38,437 nt of DNA from DASQJJ01 sp964598355 (lineage in GTDB: Bacteria; Patescibacteriota; Microgenomatia; Levybacterales; UBA12049), in contig CAZRBN010000004.1 in assembly GCA_964598355.1 (NCBI GenBank), forward strand, positions 1 through 38,437, written 5' to 3'. Shown one piece after another: positions 15,040-24,270 of this stretch. The stretch's first letter is position 1. Each line of letters starts with the position of its first letter. A program made the translations under genes and the position numbers. The notes under the pieces were generated by a model, which had not been told where the DNA came from, ran no database searches, and saw only the letters and a program-made list of their open reading frames with translations.

Positions 15040-15666
15040 TTATTTTTCTTCTACACTGACTTTCAATTGGTCATTATGATAATCAAATACGATTTCCACA
15101 GCTTGATTTTTGTTGTTCTCAACATACAAATTTTGTAAAGCATTTGAGCTTTTTTCACCGGGCATATAATAAATAGCTGTACCGAATTCTCTAGGAATTT
15201 CTGGAATAACAGCAAAATTATGGTTTGTTGGGGAAACTACTTTGAGTCCTGCGTTGAAAGCTGCTTCATGGATAAGAGATGCTAAATGACAGACTCCATC
15301 TGCAACTAAATATCCATCAGACTTAAACCCTTCTTGTGCTCCGAAATGGGCATTTGTTGTTTTAACAACTTTTCCTCCAAATTCAGGCAATGTGTCTTCA
15401 TGAAAAGCAAACACTTCTCCTGGTTTGAGAGTAAAGGAATACGTGAATGGTTTTTCAACAGCATCCCATTTTGGATTGTTTGTTACTTCCACTCCACGTA
15501 AATAGGCCAAAGTAAGCAAAATATTGTCCTTGAACACTCCATTTACAAAGGAATCTGCATATCGCTTTTCCAATGAGAATGCTTGGCCTCCAAGCACTGT
15601 TGGTTGAACAGGCGTCATGTTTACTGCCGTAAACATACCTAATGCAAAGAGTAAATTAAGTATCAT
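15040..15666 (-). CDS. VanW-family protein, exported
   Basis: 208 residues from the ATG at 15666. The reading frame is open further upstream, but the promoter box lies inside that extension (TACAAT at 15770-15765), which rules it out. An N-terminal signal anchor (MILNLLFALGMFTAVNMTP) is followed by the VanW core: FTLKPGEVFAFHEDTLPEFGG, then ADGVCHLASLIHEAAFNAGLKVV, the G-x-C-Q/H motif of the family, and a late NLYVENNKNQAVEIVF beta segment. VanW is associated with vancomycin-resistance clusters, but its activity is unknown; envelope location is inferred. Confidence 0.82.
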   Translation of the reverse strand: MILNLLFALGMFTAVNMTPVQPTVLGGQAFSLEKRYADSFVNGVFKDNILLTLAYLRGVEVTNNPKWDAVEKPFTYSFTLKPGEVFAFHEDTLPEFGGKVVKTTNAHFGAQEGFKSDGYLVADGVCHLASLIHEAAFNAGLKVVSPTNHNFAVIPEIPREFGTAIYYMPGEKSSNALQNLYVENNKNQAVEIVFDYHNDQLKVSVEEK

Positions 15667-15764
15667 ATATTCTTTCAGCCGTACCTTTTTCTCTACCTTA
15701 TGTAGGCTTATTGAGAAATTTCTTTTATGGAGAAACTGAGGGTACTGAGGCTGAAGTATTGGCA

Positions 15765-15793
15765 ATTGTATCAAACTACAGGATAAATGTCAA
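15765..15793 (-). promoter_or_regulatory. Consensus promoter of the VanW-like gene
   Basis: On the minus strand TTGACA (15793-15788), a 17-base spacer and TACAAT (15770-15765). Transcription should start near 15758, leaving a leader of about 90 bases before the ATG at 15666. Confidence 0.75.
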
Positions 15794-15874
15794 GCCTTTA
15801 GCAATAGAAGGGGTAGTCGGTTTTGGCTCTAATTATCAATGATAAATAGTCAATGCTTTTGCTATACTATCACT

Positions 15875-16186
15875 ATGAAAGAAATCGGGCAAACAGCTTA
15901 CGTAAAAACTCCTATTGAAAAAAATATGAAAAAGCGACATTGGTTTGTAGCAAAGCAATATGGATGGGGATGGACACCTGCAACATGGGAAGGATGGGTT
16001 ATTATGCTAGCATATTTGTACGCTCTTACTATTGATTTTATTGCACTTGTCCATAGTAGTGGATTTTCTATGCTACGGTATCTCTTAAATGCTTTTTTCC
16101 TTACGGCATTTCTTATTGCTGTATGTTACGTAACAGGAGAGAAACCTTCTTGGCGTTGGGGATTGCGTAAAAAAAAGAATACATAA
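15875..16186 (+). CDS. Small two-helix membrane protein
   Basis: 103 residues, unrecognised by family name. A basic N-terminus with KKRHWFVAKQYGWGWTPATWEGW is followed by two hydrophobic helices (about 44-62 and 70-90) and a basic end (RWGLRKKKNT). From memory the YGWGW.P.TW.GW motif recurs in small Patescibacterial membrane proteins; role unknown. The extended -10 TGCTATACT (15860-15868) ends 6 bases before the ATG, so the upstream in-frame start at 15839 is rejected. Confidence 0.7.
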   Translation: MKEIGQTAYVKTPIEKNMKKRHWFVAKQYGWGWTPATWEGWVIMLAYLYALTIDFIALVHSSGFSMLRYLLNAFFLTAFLIAVCYVTGEKPSWRWGLRKKKNT

Positions 16187-16251
16187 TACATTTTTTTTGT
16201 AAGAAAATTGGTAATTGAATTTGTATCTTACCTCTATCTTCGCTAAGCGAC

Positions 16252-16280
16252 TTGACGAGTAAGCGCTTGTTGGATATAGT
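16252..16280 (+). promoter_or_regulatory. Promoter of the CAP-domain gene
   Basis: TTGACG (16252-16257), a 17-base spacer and TATAGT (16275-16280), with 11 bases to the ATG. The leader should be only a few bases long. Confidence 0.65.
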
Positions 16281-16291
16281 AGCTTTCCTGT

Positions 16292-16912
16292 ATGTTTGTT
16301 TTTTCAACAGTAGGAATACCAGTCATTAGTCTCTTTTTATCATTTTTTCATCCACAAGTTATTCAGGCAAGAAGTGTTTCTCGAATTGAAAATCGTCGTA
16401 CTGTATATACAATTGTACGACCAACAACCCCTTCTGTTCCAACCAGTCCGACTTTCTTTCAGCAGACACAAGTCACACCCACAACACTACCTACAAATAT
16501 CCCTACGCCAATCATTACTCAAGATACATTTTCTTCAACATCTTCACCTCAAGCAGATGATAAAAAAACATTCATTATGAATGCAATTAATGACTATAGA
16601 GCATCCCAGGGATTATCTGCTGTCCAAATAAATGACACTACGTGCAGTTTTGCAAAAATTCGTGCTCAAGAAATTACTACTAATTTTAATCATGATGGTT
16701 TTAATCAGAGAATACAAAATCATATATTGCCTTATCCAAATTATTCACTTGTAACGGAGAATATTGCTGAAACAAGTAACTATCAAGATGTGGTGAATAT
16801 GTGGAGAAATTCTCCTGGTCATGCTGCAAATATGCGTGCTGATACTCCCTATGTTTGTATAGAAAGCTATGGAAATTACTTTGCTTACGAAGGATGGCGC
16901 GGAGCAAAGTGA
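16292..16912 (+). CDS. Secreted CAP-domain (SCP/PR-1) protein
   Basis: 206 residues. The signal segment is FVFSTVGIPVISLFLSFFHPQVIQA. A Pro/Thr/Gln-rich linker covers about 45-88. The CAP domain follows: NAINDYRASQGLSAVQINDTTCSFAKIRAQEI, FNHDGFNQRI, then ENIAETSNYQDVVNMWRNSPGHAANM, with the two conserved His of the CAP cavity (NHDGF and SPGHAANM). Two Cys (TTCSF and YVCIE) may pair. CAP proteins are extracellular; the bacterial function is generally unknown. With the PEGA/SH3 gene next door it suggests exported envelope proteins. Confidence 0.88.
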   Translation: MFVFSTVGIPVISLFLSFFHPQVIQARSVSRIENRRTVYTIVRPTTPSVPTSPTFFQQTQVTPTTLPTNIPTPIITQDTFSSTSSPQADDKKTFIMNAINDYRASQGLSAVQINDTTCSFAKIRAQEITTNFNHDGFNQRIQNHILPYPNYSLVTENIAETSNYQDVVNMWRNSPGHAANMRADTPYVCIESYGNYFAYEGWRGAK

Positions 16913-17068
16913 GCTCATTTGTTCACAAAGTGTCGACAATCGTGGACAACCTCAGTAAGCAGTAATTAGAGATTACGTGTTTTTCTTATTTGTTCATACT
17001 ATCCTAATATCTCTCAAAATCAAGACTTAAAAACTCTCCTCATTTTATGCTACAGTAATAGTACTTCT

Positions 17069-17908
17069 ATGAAAAGGTTATTGTTTATTATTACCCCTAT
17101 TATTCTTGCAATTCTCACCTTTACTGGATTTTCTTTTTTTCTTTCTCAAAGTATTTCTGGGAAAGGCGCATTACAGGTAACATCAATTCCTTTAAGCAAT
17201 GTATATCTGAATGGTACGTTGATCGGTAAAACGCCTTTATGTAAATGTGAAGGAAAGGATATGATTACCGCGGGAGAATATACTCTTAAATTGGTGCCTA
17301 TTGCAGGAGATAATTTAGACACATACGAACAAAAAATTACCATTACAAAATCAATCCTCACTGTAGTTGATAGAACATTTGGCGTAGGTGCTTTATCTAG
17401 TGGTTTTGTAGTTAATCTTACTCCTCTTTCTGATAAAAATGCAGTACAGTTATTTGTATCTTCTTTTCCTTCAGACGCTTTGTTAAATGTTGATAAAAAT
17501 GATTCTGGTAGTACACCGGTATTGTTAAAAAATATTACTGAATCGGACCATGACTTAGTGTTATCCAAACCAGGATATAAGTCCAAAACAGTTCATATCC
17601 AAACACATGCTGGATATCAGCTTAATGCAGTAGTCTCACTTGCTATCATTCCTCCTGATGCAACTTCAGCAGCAATTTTTGATAATGCTGCACTTACTCC
17701 TCCTCAAAAACAAAAAGTTATGATTTTAAATACCCCGACAGGCTTTTTACGGGTGCGATCCGAACCATCTTTGGCAGGAAGTGAATCAGCACAAGTGAAA
17801 CCTGGAGAAATCTATGAATTAACAACAGAACAAGATGGGTGGTATCAGATAAAATTAGCAAGTGGAGCTTTGGGATGGGTCAATGCCTCATATGCCAAGA
17901 AACAATAA
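17069..17908 (+). CDS. PEGA-domain and SH3-domain exported protein
   Basis: 279 residues. N-terminal signal/anchor LLFIITPIILAILTFTGFSFFLS. Two PEGA domains follow: GALQVTSIPLSNVYLNGTLIGKTP (about 33-56) and VQLFVSSFPSDALLNVDKND plus GYKSKTVHI (about 126-175). After a linker an SH3-type domain ends the protein (GFLRVRSEPSLAGSESAQVKPGE, then QDGWYQIKLASGALGWVNASYA), as found in wall-binding proteins. The PEGA domains are surface-layer-like modules. A possible extended -10 TGCTACAGT (17048-17056) lies 12 bases before the ATG. Confidence 0.85.
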   Translation: MKRLLFIITPIILAILTFTGFSFFLSQSISGKGALQVTSIPLSNVYLNGTLIGKTPLCKCEGKDMITAGEYTLKLVPIAGDNLDTYEQKITITKSILTVVDRTFGVGALSSGFVVNLTPLSDKNAVQLFVSSFPSDALLNVDKNDSGSTPVLLKNITESDHDLVLSKPGYKSKTVHIQTHAGYQLNAVVSLAIIPPDATSAAIFDNAALTPPQKQKVMILNTPTGFLRVRSEPSLAGSESAQVKPGEIYELTTEQDGWYQIKLASGALGWVNASYAKKQ

Positions 17909-17934
17909 ACAAGTCAGTAATTAGAAATTCTATT

Positions 17935-18879
17935 CTATCCTCCTAAGAAGTAGATAATGCCAATAACTAGGAATGCCCAGATAATAACAGTTGTTAAAAG
18001 AGGAATATCAGAAAGCAGTACTTTTTCTGGGCTTTCTCCTTCATGCTTTTCATAAATATCCTGTAGATACCTCATGATTCCATATACTACAGGAACAATG
18101 GTAATCATAAGCCATTTTCTCTGGAATGATGCTGGAAGAAAATCAGGGAGAAGAATATTTGCCCCAATACGAAGTCCTTGTGGATTTTCAAAAAAGGTAA
18201 AAAGTGAATAGAAAATATATGTTGAAGTAGCAAAAATAGATGCATACACGTTCAGGAGTGATTCAGAATAATGTGATAATGTTTTGCGCGTTGCTTCTAT
18301 TTGTGTACCAGGCATATGTGAAATAAGAGTTAATTCTGATTTTCTTTTACCGATAGCAAGAAAGAGAGAAAGAGCTACCGTTGTCAGAACCAACCAGACA
18401 GAGATATGGTATCCAGTAGCCAATTCCCCAGCATAGACCCTCAGCATGTATCCTGCAGCAAGAGCTAAAATATCTACAACCGTCACATTCTTCAAGAACA
18501 TGGAATAAGAAAGCTGGAGAAGCAAATACACCAACACTAAGAGGAGGAAACCAGGAGAGATGTATATTGCAAGAATAAGTGACAAAGCAACAAGGATAAG
18601 AGCAAGTGCAATAGCATACGTTATTGATAGATCCCCACGTGCTAAAGGTCGAAATCTCTTAAAGGGATGAATTCTATCTTTTTCAATATCAAAAATATCA
18701 TTAACAACATAAATTGCAGATGAAAGTCCACAAAAAACCAGAAATCCCATGATAGATCTTGTTAAGAGGTTTGGGTCAAATAATTGATCTGAAAAAATAA
18801 GAGCAGCAAAAATTGCAAAGTTTTTAATCCATTGCTTTGGTCGTAAGAGTTTTAGTGTTTTAAAAAGTTTTTTCTTCAT
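17935..18879 (-). CDS. UbiA-family prenyltransferase, DPPR-synthase-like
   Basis: 314 residues from the ATG at 18879, about nine membrane helices. The first Asp-rich motif NDIFDIEKDRIHPFKRFRPLARG matches the UbiA family and closely resembles decaprenyl-phosphate phosphoribosyltransferase (Rv3806c type): LLRPKQWIKNFAIFAALIFS at the start, and later SELTLISHMPGTQIEATRKTLSHYS. That enzyme adds phosphoribose to a polyprenyl phosphate on the way to polyprenyl-phospho-arabinose. The start overlaps the end of the WecA/MraY-like gene by 20 bases, so translation is probably coupled. An upstream in-frame extension of 15 residues exists. Confidence 0.8.
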   Translation of the reverse strand: MKKKLFKTLKLLRPKQWIKNFAIFAALIFSDQLFDPNLLTRSIMGFLVFCGLSSAIYVVNDIFDIEKDRIHPFKRFRPLARGDLSITYAIALALILVALSLILAIYISPGFLLLVLVYLLLQLSYSMFLKNVTVVDILALAAGYMLRVYAGELATGYHISVWLVLTTVALSLFLAIGKRKSELTLISHMPGTQIEATRKTLSHYSESLLNVYASIFATSTYIFYSLFTFFENPQGLRIGANILLPDFLPASFQRKWLMITIVPVVYGIMRYLQDIYEKHEGESPEKVLLSDIPLLTTVIIWAFLVIGIIYFLGG

Positions 18880-19936
18880 CGCCTTGGAGTGTTTTATATA
18901 AAAATACCAATCCTCCGCCAGCAATTGCTAAAAGCATCAGTATCGCAAAAAGCTTTCCCGTGCTTGATAATGTTAAGGATACTGCGCCTAATATAGCAGA
19001 AACAATATAGTAAAACAAGGCAATGCTTCTTTGCGAATACCCAAGACGAAGCAATTGATGATGCAAATGCAAATTATCATGCCAAAAAGGCGATTTCCCA
19101 GAGGCTATTCTTCTGATGACAGTAAATAATCCATCAGCCATCGGTACACCCATTACAAGAATTGCAGTTGCAAGTTTTGCTCCTGATAAAATAGCGACAA
19201 CACTCAAAAGCAGATATATGGATGTGGCTCCATACCCAGGAAATATTTTTGCTGGGTGAAAGTTATAAATGAGAAACCCTAATGATGCTCCGGCAATCAG
19301 AAAGGATAATTTTGCTGCCAAGACAGTATGGGAGTCAAGTAAGGCAAATCGAAGACTTAGTAATCCTATGACAATCGCCGAAATAGCAACAACCCCTGGC
19401 ATTTGCCCATCAACACCCTTACTCCAATTAAGCATATTCATGGCCCAGACAATCCAGAGAAGTGCTAGTATGTCAGAAAAAAGATAGAGAGTATGCATGC
19501 CAAAAAAGGAAAAAGTAATTTTCAGAAAATCTAAATGGAAGATTCCACCAAATGGATTGGTTACAAATGGGATGCCAATTCCAGCGCTGACGACAATCAG
19601 AGCGCAGACAATATTCACACCAAATCGTAGATATCGAGAAATATCATATTTGTCATCAAGAGTTCCGACAATAAGTGCGAGAAGAGAAGCAACAAAAAGG
19701 GAAATAGTTACTCTGTCAAAAGGTAAAGAGAATAAGCCTCCAATAAAAATACCCAAAAAAAGTGGAACACCACCTGCCCGTGGGATTGGTATAGTATGTA
19801 GCATTGCTGGATGTTGATGCGTCTTTGGATCATCTACGTAGCCAAATTTTTTAATCAATGGAATAAGCAGAGGTGTACTGATTGCGGTACTAACAAATGC
19901 AATAAGAAAGGGAATAATAATAAAAAGAGGCGTCAT
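18860..19936 (-). CDS. WecA/MraY-type polyprenyl-phosphate sugar-1-P transferase
   Basis: 358 residues with about ten membrane helices. Family signatures: IPIPRAGGVPLFLG after a basic loop, GTLDDKYDIS (the DDD-type Asp pair), MNMLNWSKGVDGQMPGVVAI (the N..DG.DG-like motif) and the C-terminal HDNLHLHHQLLRLGYSQR, the His-rich loop typical of WecA/TagO rather than MraY. It would start glycan assembly by moving a sugar-1-phosphate to undecaprenyl phosphate. It begins in an ATGA overlap with the preceding gene, so the two are coupled. The exact sugar is not readable. Confidence 0.87.
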   Translation of the reverse strand: MTPLFIIIPFLIAFVSTAISTPLLIPLIKKFGYVDDPKTHQHPAMLHTIPIPRAGGVPLFLGIFIGGLFSLPFDRVTISLFVASLLALIVGTLDDKYDISRYLRFGVNIVCALIVVSAGIGIPFVTNPFGGIFHLDFLKITFSFFGMHTLYLFSDILALLWIVWAMNMLNWSKGVDGQMPGVVAISAIVIGLLSLRFALLDSHTVLAAKLSFLIAGASLGFLIYNFHPAKIFPGYGATSIYLLLSVVAILSGAKLATAILVMGVPMADGLFTVIRRIASGKSPFWHDNLHLHHQLLRLGYSQRSIALFYYIVSAILGAVSLTLSSTGKLFAILMLLAIAGGGLVFLYKTLQGDEEKTF

Positions 19937-20286
19937 AGAGTTACCTGAAAAATTCTCATAATAAAAATAAGGACAAAAAAGGAGATAGCGACATTTGTTA
20001 CAAAAATAAATCTTGCCAAAAGATGATTTTTCTTGAGTATATTTTTACCCAAAAAGATATTTGTTGTAATGAGTGTTATAGCCAAAAGGATAGGAACAAA
20101 AATTTCATATGTTTTCCCAAGCCGTTGGTATCCCCATGGTTGATGATTATAGAGAGGCAAAAAGGGAGATAATTGGCTGTAGAGAATAAGAATACCAGCT
20201 ATAACCAAAAGAATAAGAGAAAAGCTTATCAAAAAGCTCCACCAAGCTATGTTATCTGTTTGAAGTTGTTTAATAAGTCCTCTCAT
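19933..20286 (-). CDS. Small polytopic membrane protein
   Basis: 117 residues with three hydrophobic segments (about 17-38, 65-85, 94-113). No family recognised. It sits inside the glycan operon, overlapping the GT39 gene by 17 bases upstream and the WecA-like gene by 4 bases downstream, which implies co-translation. The ATG at 20286 is chosen; an in-frame ATG six codons earlier (20304) is possible. It may be a subunit or accessory of the neighbouring membrane glycosyltransferases, by context only. Confidence 0.7.
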   Translation of the reverse strand: MRGLIKQLQTDNIAWWSFLISFSLILLVIAGILILYSQLSPFLPLYNHQPWGYQRLGKTYEIFVPILLAITLITTNIFLGKNILKKNHLLARFIFVTNVAISFFVLIFIMRIFQVTL

Positions 20287-21748
20287 AAATAATGGCATTA
20301 TCAAATGTCACTTTAAGTTTGTAATGCGTCAATGTATAGGGCATATCTACTGCATTTTGAAGAATGATAACATACTTTGGCATTGTTTGTATAAGTGCAG
20401 TCTGTGTCTCCTTTAGTGTACTTTGACTGGTTGTCACGTGATACGCAACAGTATATCGTCCCGGAGGAAGCGTGCCAGTAAGTTTATAGATTTGTGCACT
20501 GTTACCCCAAATAAAGATTGGTTCGTTATGTTTTCGAACATTTTGCAAATACGCAGCTATTTCATAATCTCTCGGCGTAACTTTGTCAAAAAATTGTTGA
20601 TACTCTTGAGTTGTTTTGTTGTTAGTTATATATGAGAGAAAGTTAGTATAGTAAGCAAATGGTTTGTCATAATACCAGAAGTTTTTTGCCATAAAAATGA
20701 ATAAGGCAAAAAGTAGTATTGCATGCAATATTCTTTGCTTTGCTTCTTCAAATAGAAGTCCGACAAATAAACAAAAACTTGCAAGCAAAACCAAAACATA
20801 ATGCGTGTATGGTCTTTGAGAAAATAATGCGCTGAAGAGAGAAAATGTGAGCCAAGTATATACAAAAAGTTGTGTTTTTGAAAACGTGTTTCGTCTAAAA
20901 AGGAGGAATACACAAACACCTGCCAAAAGAAGTAATTTTACAAGTAATAGTCCTTGTGGAATAATAAATTGATTTCCGTAATTTACATATCCAACATTGC
21001 TGAAAAATGCAGATTGAAAGAACATTTTTAACGATCCATGTGTTGCAAAAAATATAATGGTAAAAAGAAGCGGAATAAAGAATGTTGTTACAAGTAGTAG
21101 TGTATAGGTAGTTGTTTGTTTGAGTAATTTTGATAGTGAATTTATTTGGAAGGTAATAATAAAAAGGAAAAACCAAAAAGCAGAAAGGTCAAATATCGCA
21201 ACAATTTTTGTAAGAAAAGAAATTCCTAAAAGTAGTCCAGCAAGTGCCAAGAAAAGATATTGTTGTATCTGCCCTTTTTTTTCTTCAGTATAATGTATAA
21301 CGAATAATGCTCCGAGCACTGAAGGTAGAATCATGAAATTTTCAGCATTTGCAATATTCCCTTCAAGAAATGGGAGACCTAAAAGAAGAGCAAAAAGAAA
21401 TGTAGTTGCGTACTGTGCAACTGGTTTTTTAAAGAGTTTTTTTGTTAGAAAGAAAAATACAATAACTGCAAGAAGGCCTACGAGAAAAGAAAAAAATCTG
21501 ACAGGCATTTGGTCTCCATTAAAAAGTGCATAGATAAGGTATAACAGAGGTGGTTTGTTATCCCAAATATCTCGATAGAGTAGTCTTCCATGTCTTATAC
21601 CAAACCCTAGGATTTCATAAATACCTTCATCCCCATACCAGTAGGGTTCGAAAAAGGAGGGAAACCTCATGAAGAAGAAAAGGACTGAAGTTGTCAGGAC
21701 AAACCAAAAATCTTTTGATTGCTGTAACTTCCGTAGCATTGCTAGCAT
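20270..21748 (-). CDS. GT39/ArnT-like membrane glycosyltransferase
   Basis: 492 residues, about eleven membrane helices. The first periplasmic loop carries EPYWYGDEGIYEILGFGIRHGRLLYRDIWDNKPPLLYLIY, which contains the catalytic-type Asp-Glu pair (GDEG) and the DxKPP motif of PMT/ArnT-type GT-C enzymes. These use polyprenyl-phosphate sugars outside the membrane. The C-terminal 90 residues form a soluble domain (IFIWGNSAQIYKLTGTLPPGRYTVAYHV). TTGCCA, a 17-base spacer and GATACT (minus, 21783-21755) end 6 bases before the ATG: leaderless, and the likely promoter of the whole operon down to the UbiA-type gene. Confidence 0.85.
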   Translation of the reverse strand: MLAMLRKLQQSKDFWFVLTTSVLFFFMRFPSFFEPYWYGDEGIYEILGFGIRHGRLLYRDIWDNKPPLLYLIYALFNGDQMPVRFFSFLVGLLAVIVFFFLTKKLFKKPVAQYATTFLFALLLGLPFLEGNIANAENFMILPSVLGALFVIHYTEEKKGQIQQYLFLALAGLLLGISFLTKIVAIFDLSAFWFFLFIITFQINSLSKLLKQTTTYTLLLVTTFFIPLLFTIIFFATHGSLKMFFQSAFFSNVGYVNYGNQFIIPQGLLLVKLLLLAGVCVFLLFRRNTFSKTQLFVYTWLTFSLFSALFSQRPYTHYVLVLLASFCLFVGLLFEEAKQRILHAILLFALFIFMAKNFWYYDKPFAYYTNFLSYITNNKTTQEYQQFFDKVTPRDYEIAAYLQNVRKHNEPIFIWGNSAQIYKLTGTLPPGRYTVAYHVTTSQSTLKETQTALIQTMPKYVIILQNAVDMPYTLTHYKLKVTFDNAIIYERTY

Positions 21749-21838
21749 ACTTTTAGTATCTCACGGTAGAATTGGCTTGGCAAGTCTAGTTTGCCTTCAT
21801 TTTGGGTATGAGGAATATACGTGTTACTTACTACTAGT

Positions 21839-23332
21839 TTATAGCTTCTCAGTCACTTTATACTCTATTCTTTTCCCCAACATAAGTTGGGTGTGAGAGA
21901 TAAGAGCGGGAAGAGTAGAAAGGAAAAACCCAGCGATTGGTAACAGCATAAATTCTAGGGGGAAGAGGAAATATTTCATTTTTGAAACTCCTTTTGCATG
22001 GGGTCTATTTCTAAAATCAATACCTATCATAAGGAGTGTTGAGAAAAGACAGAAGGTAAGAATAAGTCCGGCAAGACTTGGTAATTTATATCCAAGCGTT
22101 GTCCGGGCAAAAATTGGATTTACAAAAGGAATGATATTTGCAGCAATCGTAATAATGAACCAGTTAACAGGCCACAAGAAATGATCCAGTAACACATGGT
22201 AGAGCATAAGGGTCTTTCTGAAAAAAGGAACTCCTGGGACAGTAAACCACCAGGTAATAAATAAAGGATCATCAGATACTCCCCATGACCAGCGTCTTTC
22301 CTGATCATATTTATTTAACAAACTATTCCAGTAGCCATTAGAAAGTGGTGCATCCATAGAAGTTTTAAGGAAAATTGGCTCAACCCAGACCTGTCCTTGT
22401 AATTTATAGAAAGCTTTAAAGAAAATCCGGTAATCTTCAGGAATAACATCAGTATCCCAAAATCCTATTTTATGAAGCATCTTGAGAGAAAGAGAGTAGG
22501 TTGAGTTAGAAACCAGTCTATCTCCTTGAATAAGAAGCGCTGTTCGCCAAAGAGATCCAAAGAAAGAAAGAATTCGAATAGGTGCAGGGACACTCCAGAA
22601 ATTATTATAGTTCACGTTTGCTGATTGCCAGAATTTATTAAAAGGCTTGGGATCGGTGAGGAATTTATAGGAAAGATAGGCAAAATATTGTTTATCAAAA
22701 ATAGAATCAGCATCAACAGATGAGATAGTTGCAAAGTTAATATCAATTTTTTTTGTTTCAACAAGTTTTTGATATGCAAGTTTTGCACCAAAACTTTCAT
22801 TGGAAGATTTGCCTTTCACTTCTCCTGGAATATCAGGATGATAACTGGCAAAAATATCTCCGAAAGTTGGTTTGAATTCTTTAATAAGACTCTCTGCTTT
22901 TTCTTTTGCATCAGCTTCACGTTCTTCCATTGCCAAAACAACATAGATTCTTTTCGTTGGAAAAGTCTGGTGGGCAATGGATTGGATTGTTTCCCGTAAT
23001 TTATGTACCCGCTCTTTATAATTCGGAATAACCAAAATGTGGCTCATTTTGTCAAGATGAGGAGTCTCTTGTGCTTTTTCTATCCATTTTTGTTTTTCAG
23101 CTGTCCTTATTTTACCTGAGGAAATAAATGCGGTTGTTGTGAGAGACAGAGACTTGTAGAGCCAATAGACATCAAAAAATAAAATAAAGTATGCAAGTGC
23201 TGCTGGGAAGAATAGTCCACCCCATAAAGGAAAAAGAATAAGAGTCCAGGACATAAGACCAGGAATAAGTTCAAGCGTACGCCTTGTCTTTATAGGATAG
23301 CGGGAAAAAATAGTTTGAAAAAAATTAGTCAT
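21839..23332 (-). CDS. GT2-family membrane glycosyltransferase
   Basis: 497 residues. Two membrane helices near 24-60 precede a GT-A catalytic domain: SHILVIPNYKERVHKLRETIQSI (97-119), the metal-binding DADS at 207-210, the acid/base VIPEDYR with Glu-Asp at 299-300, and QERRW at 344-348, the Q..RW motif of processive synthases. Three to four C-terminal helices follow. It probably makes or extends an envelope glycan using a nucleotide sugar. It is upstream of the GT39 gene in the same direction with a 90-base gap and a small GGCAA/TTGCC hairpin. Confidence 0.85.
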   Translation of the reverse strand: MTNFFQTIFSRYPIKTRRTLELIPGLMSWTLILFPLWGGLFFPAALAYFILFFDVYWLYKSLSLTTTAFISSGKIRTAEKQKWIEKAQETPHLDKMSHILVIPNYKERVHKLRETIQSIAHQTFPTKRIYVVLAMEEREADAKEKAESLIKEFKPTFGDIFASYHPDIPGEVKGKSSNESFGAKLAYQKLVETKKIDINFATISSVDADSIFDKQYFAYLSYKFLTDPKPFNKFWQSANVNYNNFWSVPAPIRILSFFGSLWRTALLIQGDRLVSNSTYSLSLKMLHKIGFWDTDVIPEDYRIFFKAFYKLQGQVWVEPIFLKTSMDAPLSNGYWNSLLNKYDQERRWSWGVSDDPLFITWWFTVPGVPFFRKTLMLYHVLLDHFLWPVNWFIITIAANIIPFVNPIFARTTLGYKLPSLAGLILTFCLFSTLLMIGIDFRNRPHAKGVSKMKYFLFPLEFMLLPIAGFFLSTLPALISHTQLMLGKRIEYKVTEKL

Positions 23333-23407
23333 GGTTGTACATTATTTTATTCCTAAATTGTTAAATTATTCTTCCTCTCCTGTTAGAGCAAGGTAACAAT
23401 TTAATAA

Positions 23408-24247
23408 TTACGGCAAGTGCAATAATCTTTTAGCATTTTCTTCTGTTTGTTGATCCATTTCCTCAAAGGAAATACCCTTAAGTTTTGCTAAAAATTCACC
23501 AATTATTATAACATAGCTAGGTTTATTTTGGGTTCTCCGAAACGGAATAGGAGTAAGAAATGGACTATCCGTCTCGGTTACTATCCTATCTAGTGGTGTT
23601 GCTTTTGCAATATCCGGTAGTGAAACGGTTTCACCAGGTGCAAGACCGGGATAGGTACTATTACCATCAAAACCTATCATAAATCCTAAATCGAGTGCGC
23701 CTTTAAGAATTTCCATATCTCCCGCAAAACAGTGAAACATACCTGGATAATCAGTTTTCAAAAGATTTTTATGATGACGTAATATCTCCAAAATATCTTT
23801 TCCTGCATGGCGATTATGAATTTGAATAGGAAGGTTTAGTCTATGTGCAAGCTCAAGCTGGGCTTCAAAGACTTCTTTCTGTAAAGGTACATCAACAATA
23901 CCATTGGATTGATACCGATAGTAGTCTAGCCCAATCTCTCCAATACCCACAACTTTTGGTTGTTTTGCTAATATTTCCAGTTTCTTCAGCCACTCATCTC
24001 CCTTTAGCTCTTTTGTCTCCTTTGTACCCTCAGCAAGATCCTTTTTATCTGCATGATGTGGATGTACTCCAATTATGGCATACAAATGTTCGTAGTTTTG
24101 TGCAAGTTCAACTGCTTTTTCGCTTGAGTCAATTTTTGTTCCGGTGTTAATAATGTAAGTAACCCCTGCATCGTTTGCTTCTTGTATTAACTCATCATAA
24201 TTTTTCTCATAGGCGTGGAAATTAAGATGGCAATGAACGTCAATCAT
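23408..24247 (-). CDS. tatD: TatD-family metal-dependent hydrolase
   Basis: 279 residues. Metal ligands of the TIM barrel are visible: DVHCHLNF (first His pair), IGEIGLDYYR (Glu), IQIHNRHAGKD (His), FHCFAGD (His) and TETDSPFLTP (Asp). TatD-like enzymes are Mg-dependent 3' exonucleases or D-aminoacyl-tRNA-type deacylases; both have been reported. An insertion near 70-85 (KKDLAEGTKETKELKGDE) is slightly longer than usual. The gene lies 23 bases after metG and is probably cotranscribed; metG-tatD is a common pair. Confidence 0.94.
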   Translation of the reverse strand: MIDVHCHLNFHAYEKNYDELIQEANDAGVTYIINTGTKIDSSEKAVELAQNYEHLYAIIGVHPHHADKKDLAEGTKETKELKGDEWLKKLEILAKQPKVVGIGEIGLDYYRYQSNGIVDVPLQKEVFEAQLELAHRLNLPIQIHNRHAGKDILEILRHHKNLLKTDYPGMFHCFAGDMEILKGALDLGFMIGFDGNSTYPGLAPGETVSLPDIAKATPLDRIVTETDSPFLTPIPFRRTQNKPSYVIIIGEFLAKLKGISFEEMDQQTEENAKRLLHLP

Positions 24248-24270
24248 ATAGGTGACCTAAGAATAGCAGA

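Noticed and set aside
15667..15774. Longer N-terminus of the VanW-like protein
   Set aside because: The consensus -10 box TACAAT lies at 15770-15765 inside that extension, so it cannot be fully transcribed; the ATG at 15666 directly precedes the signal anchor.
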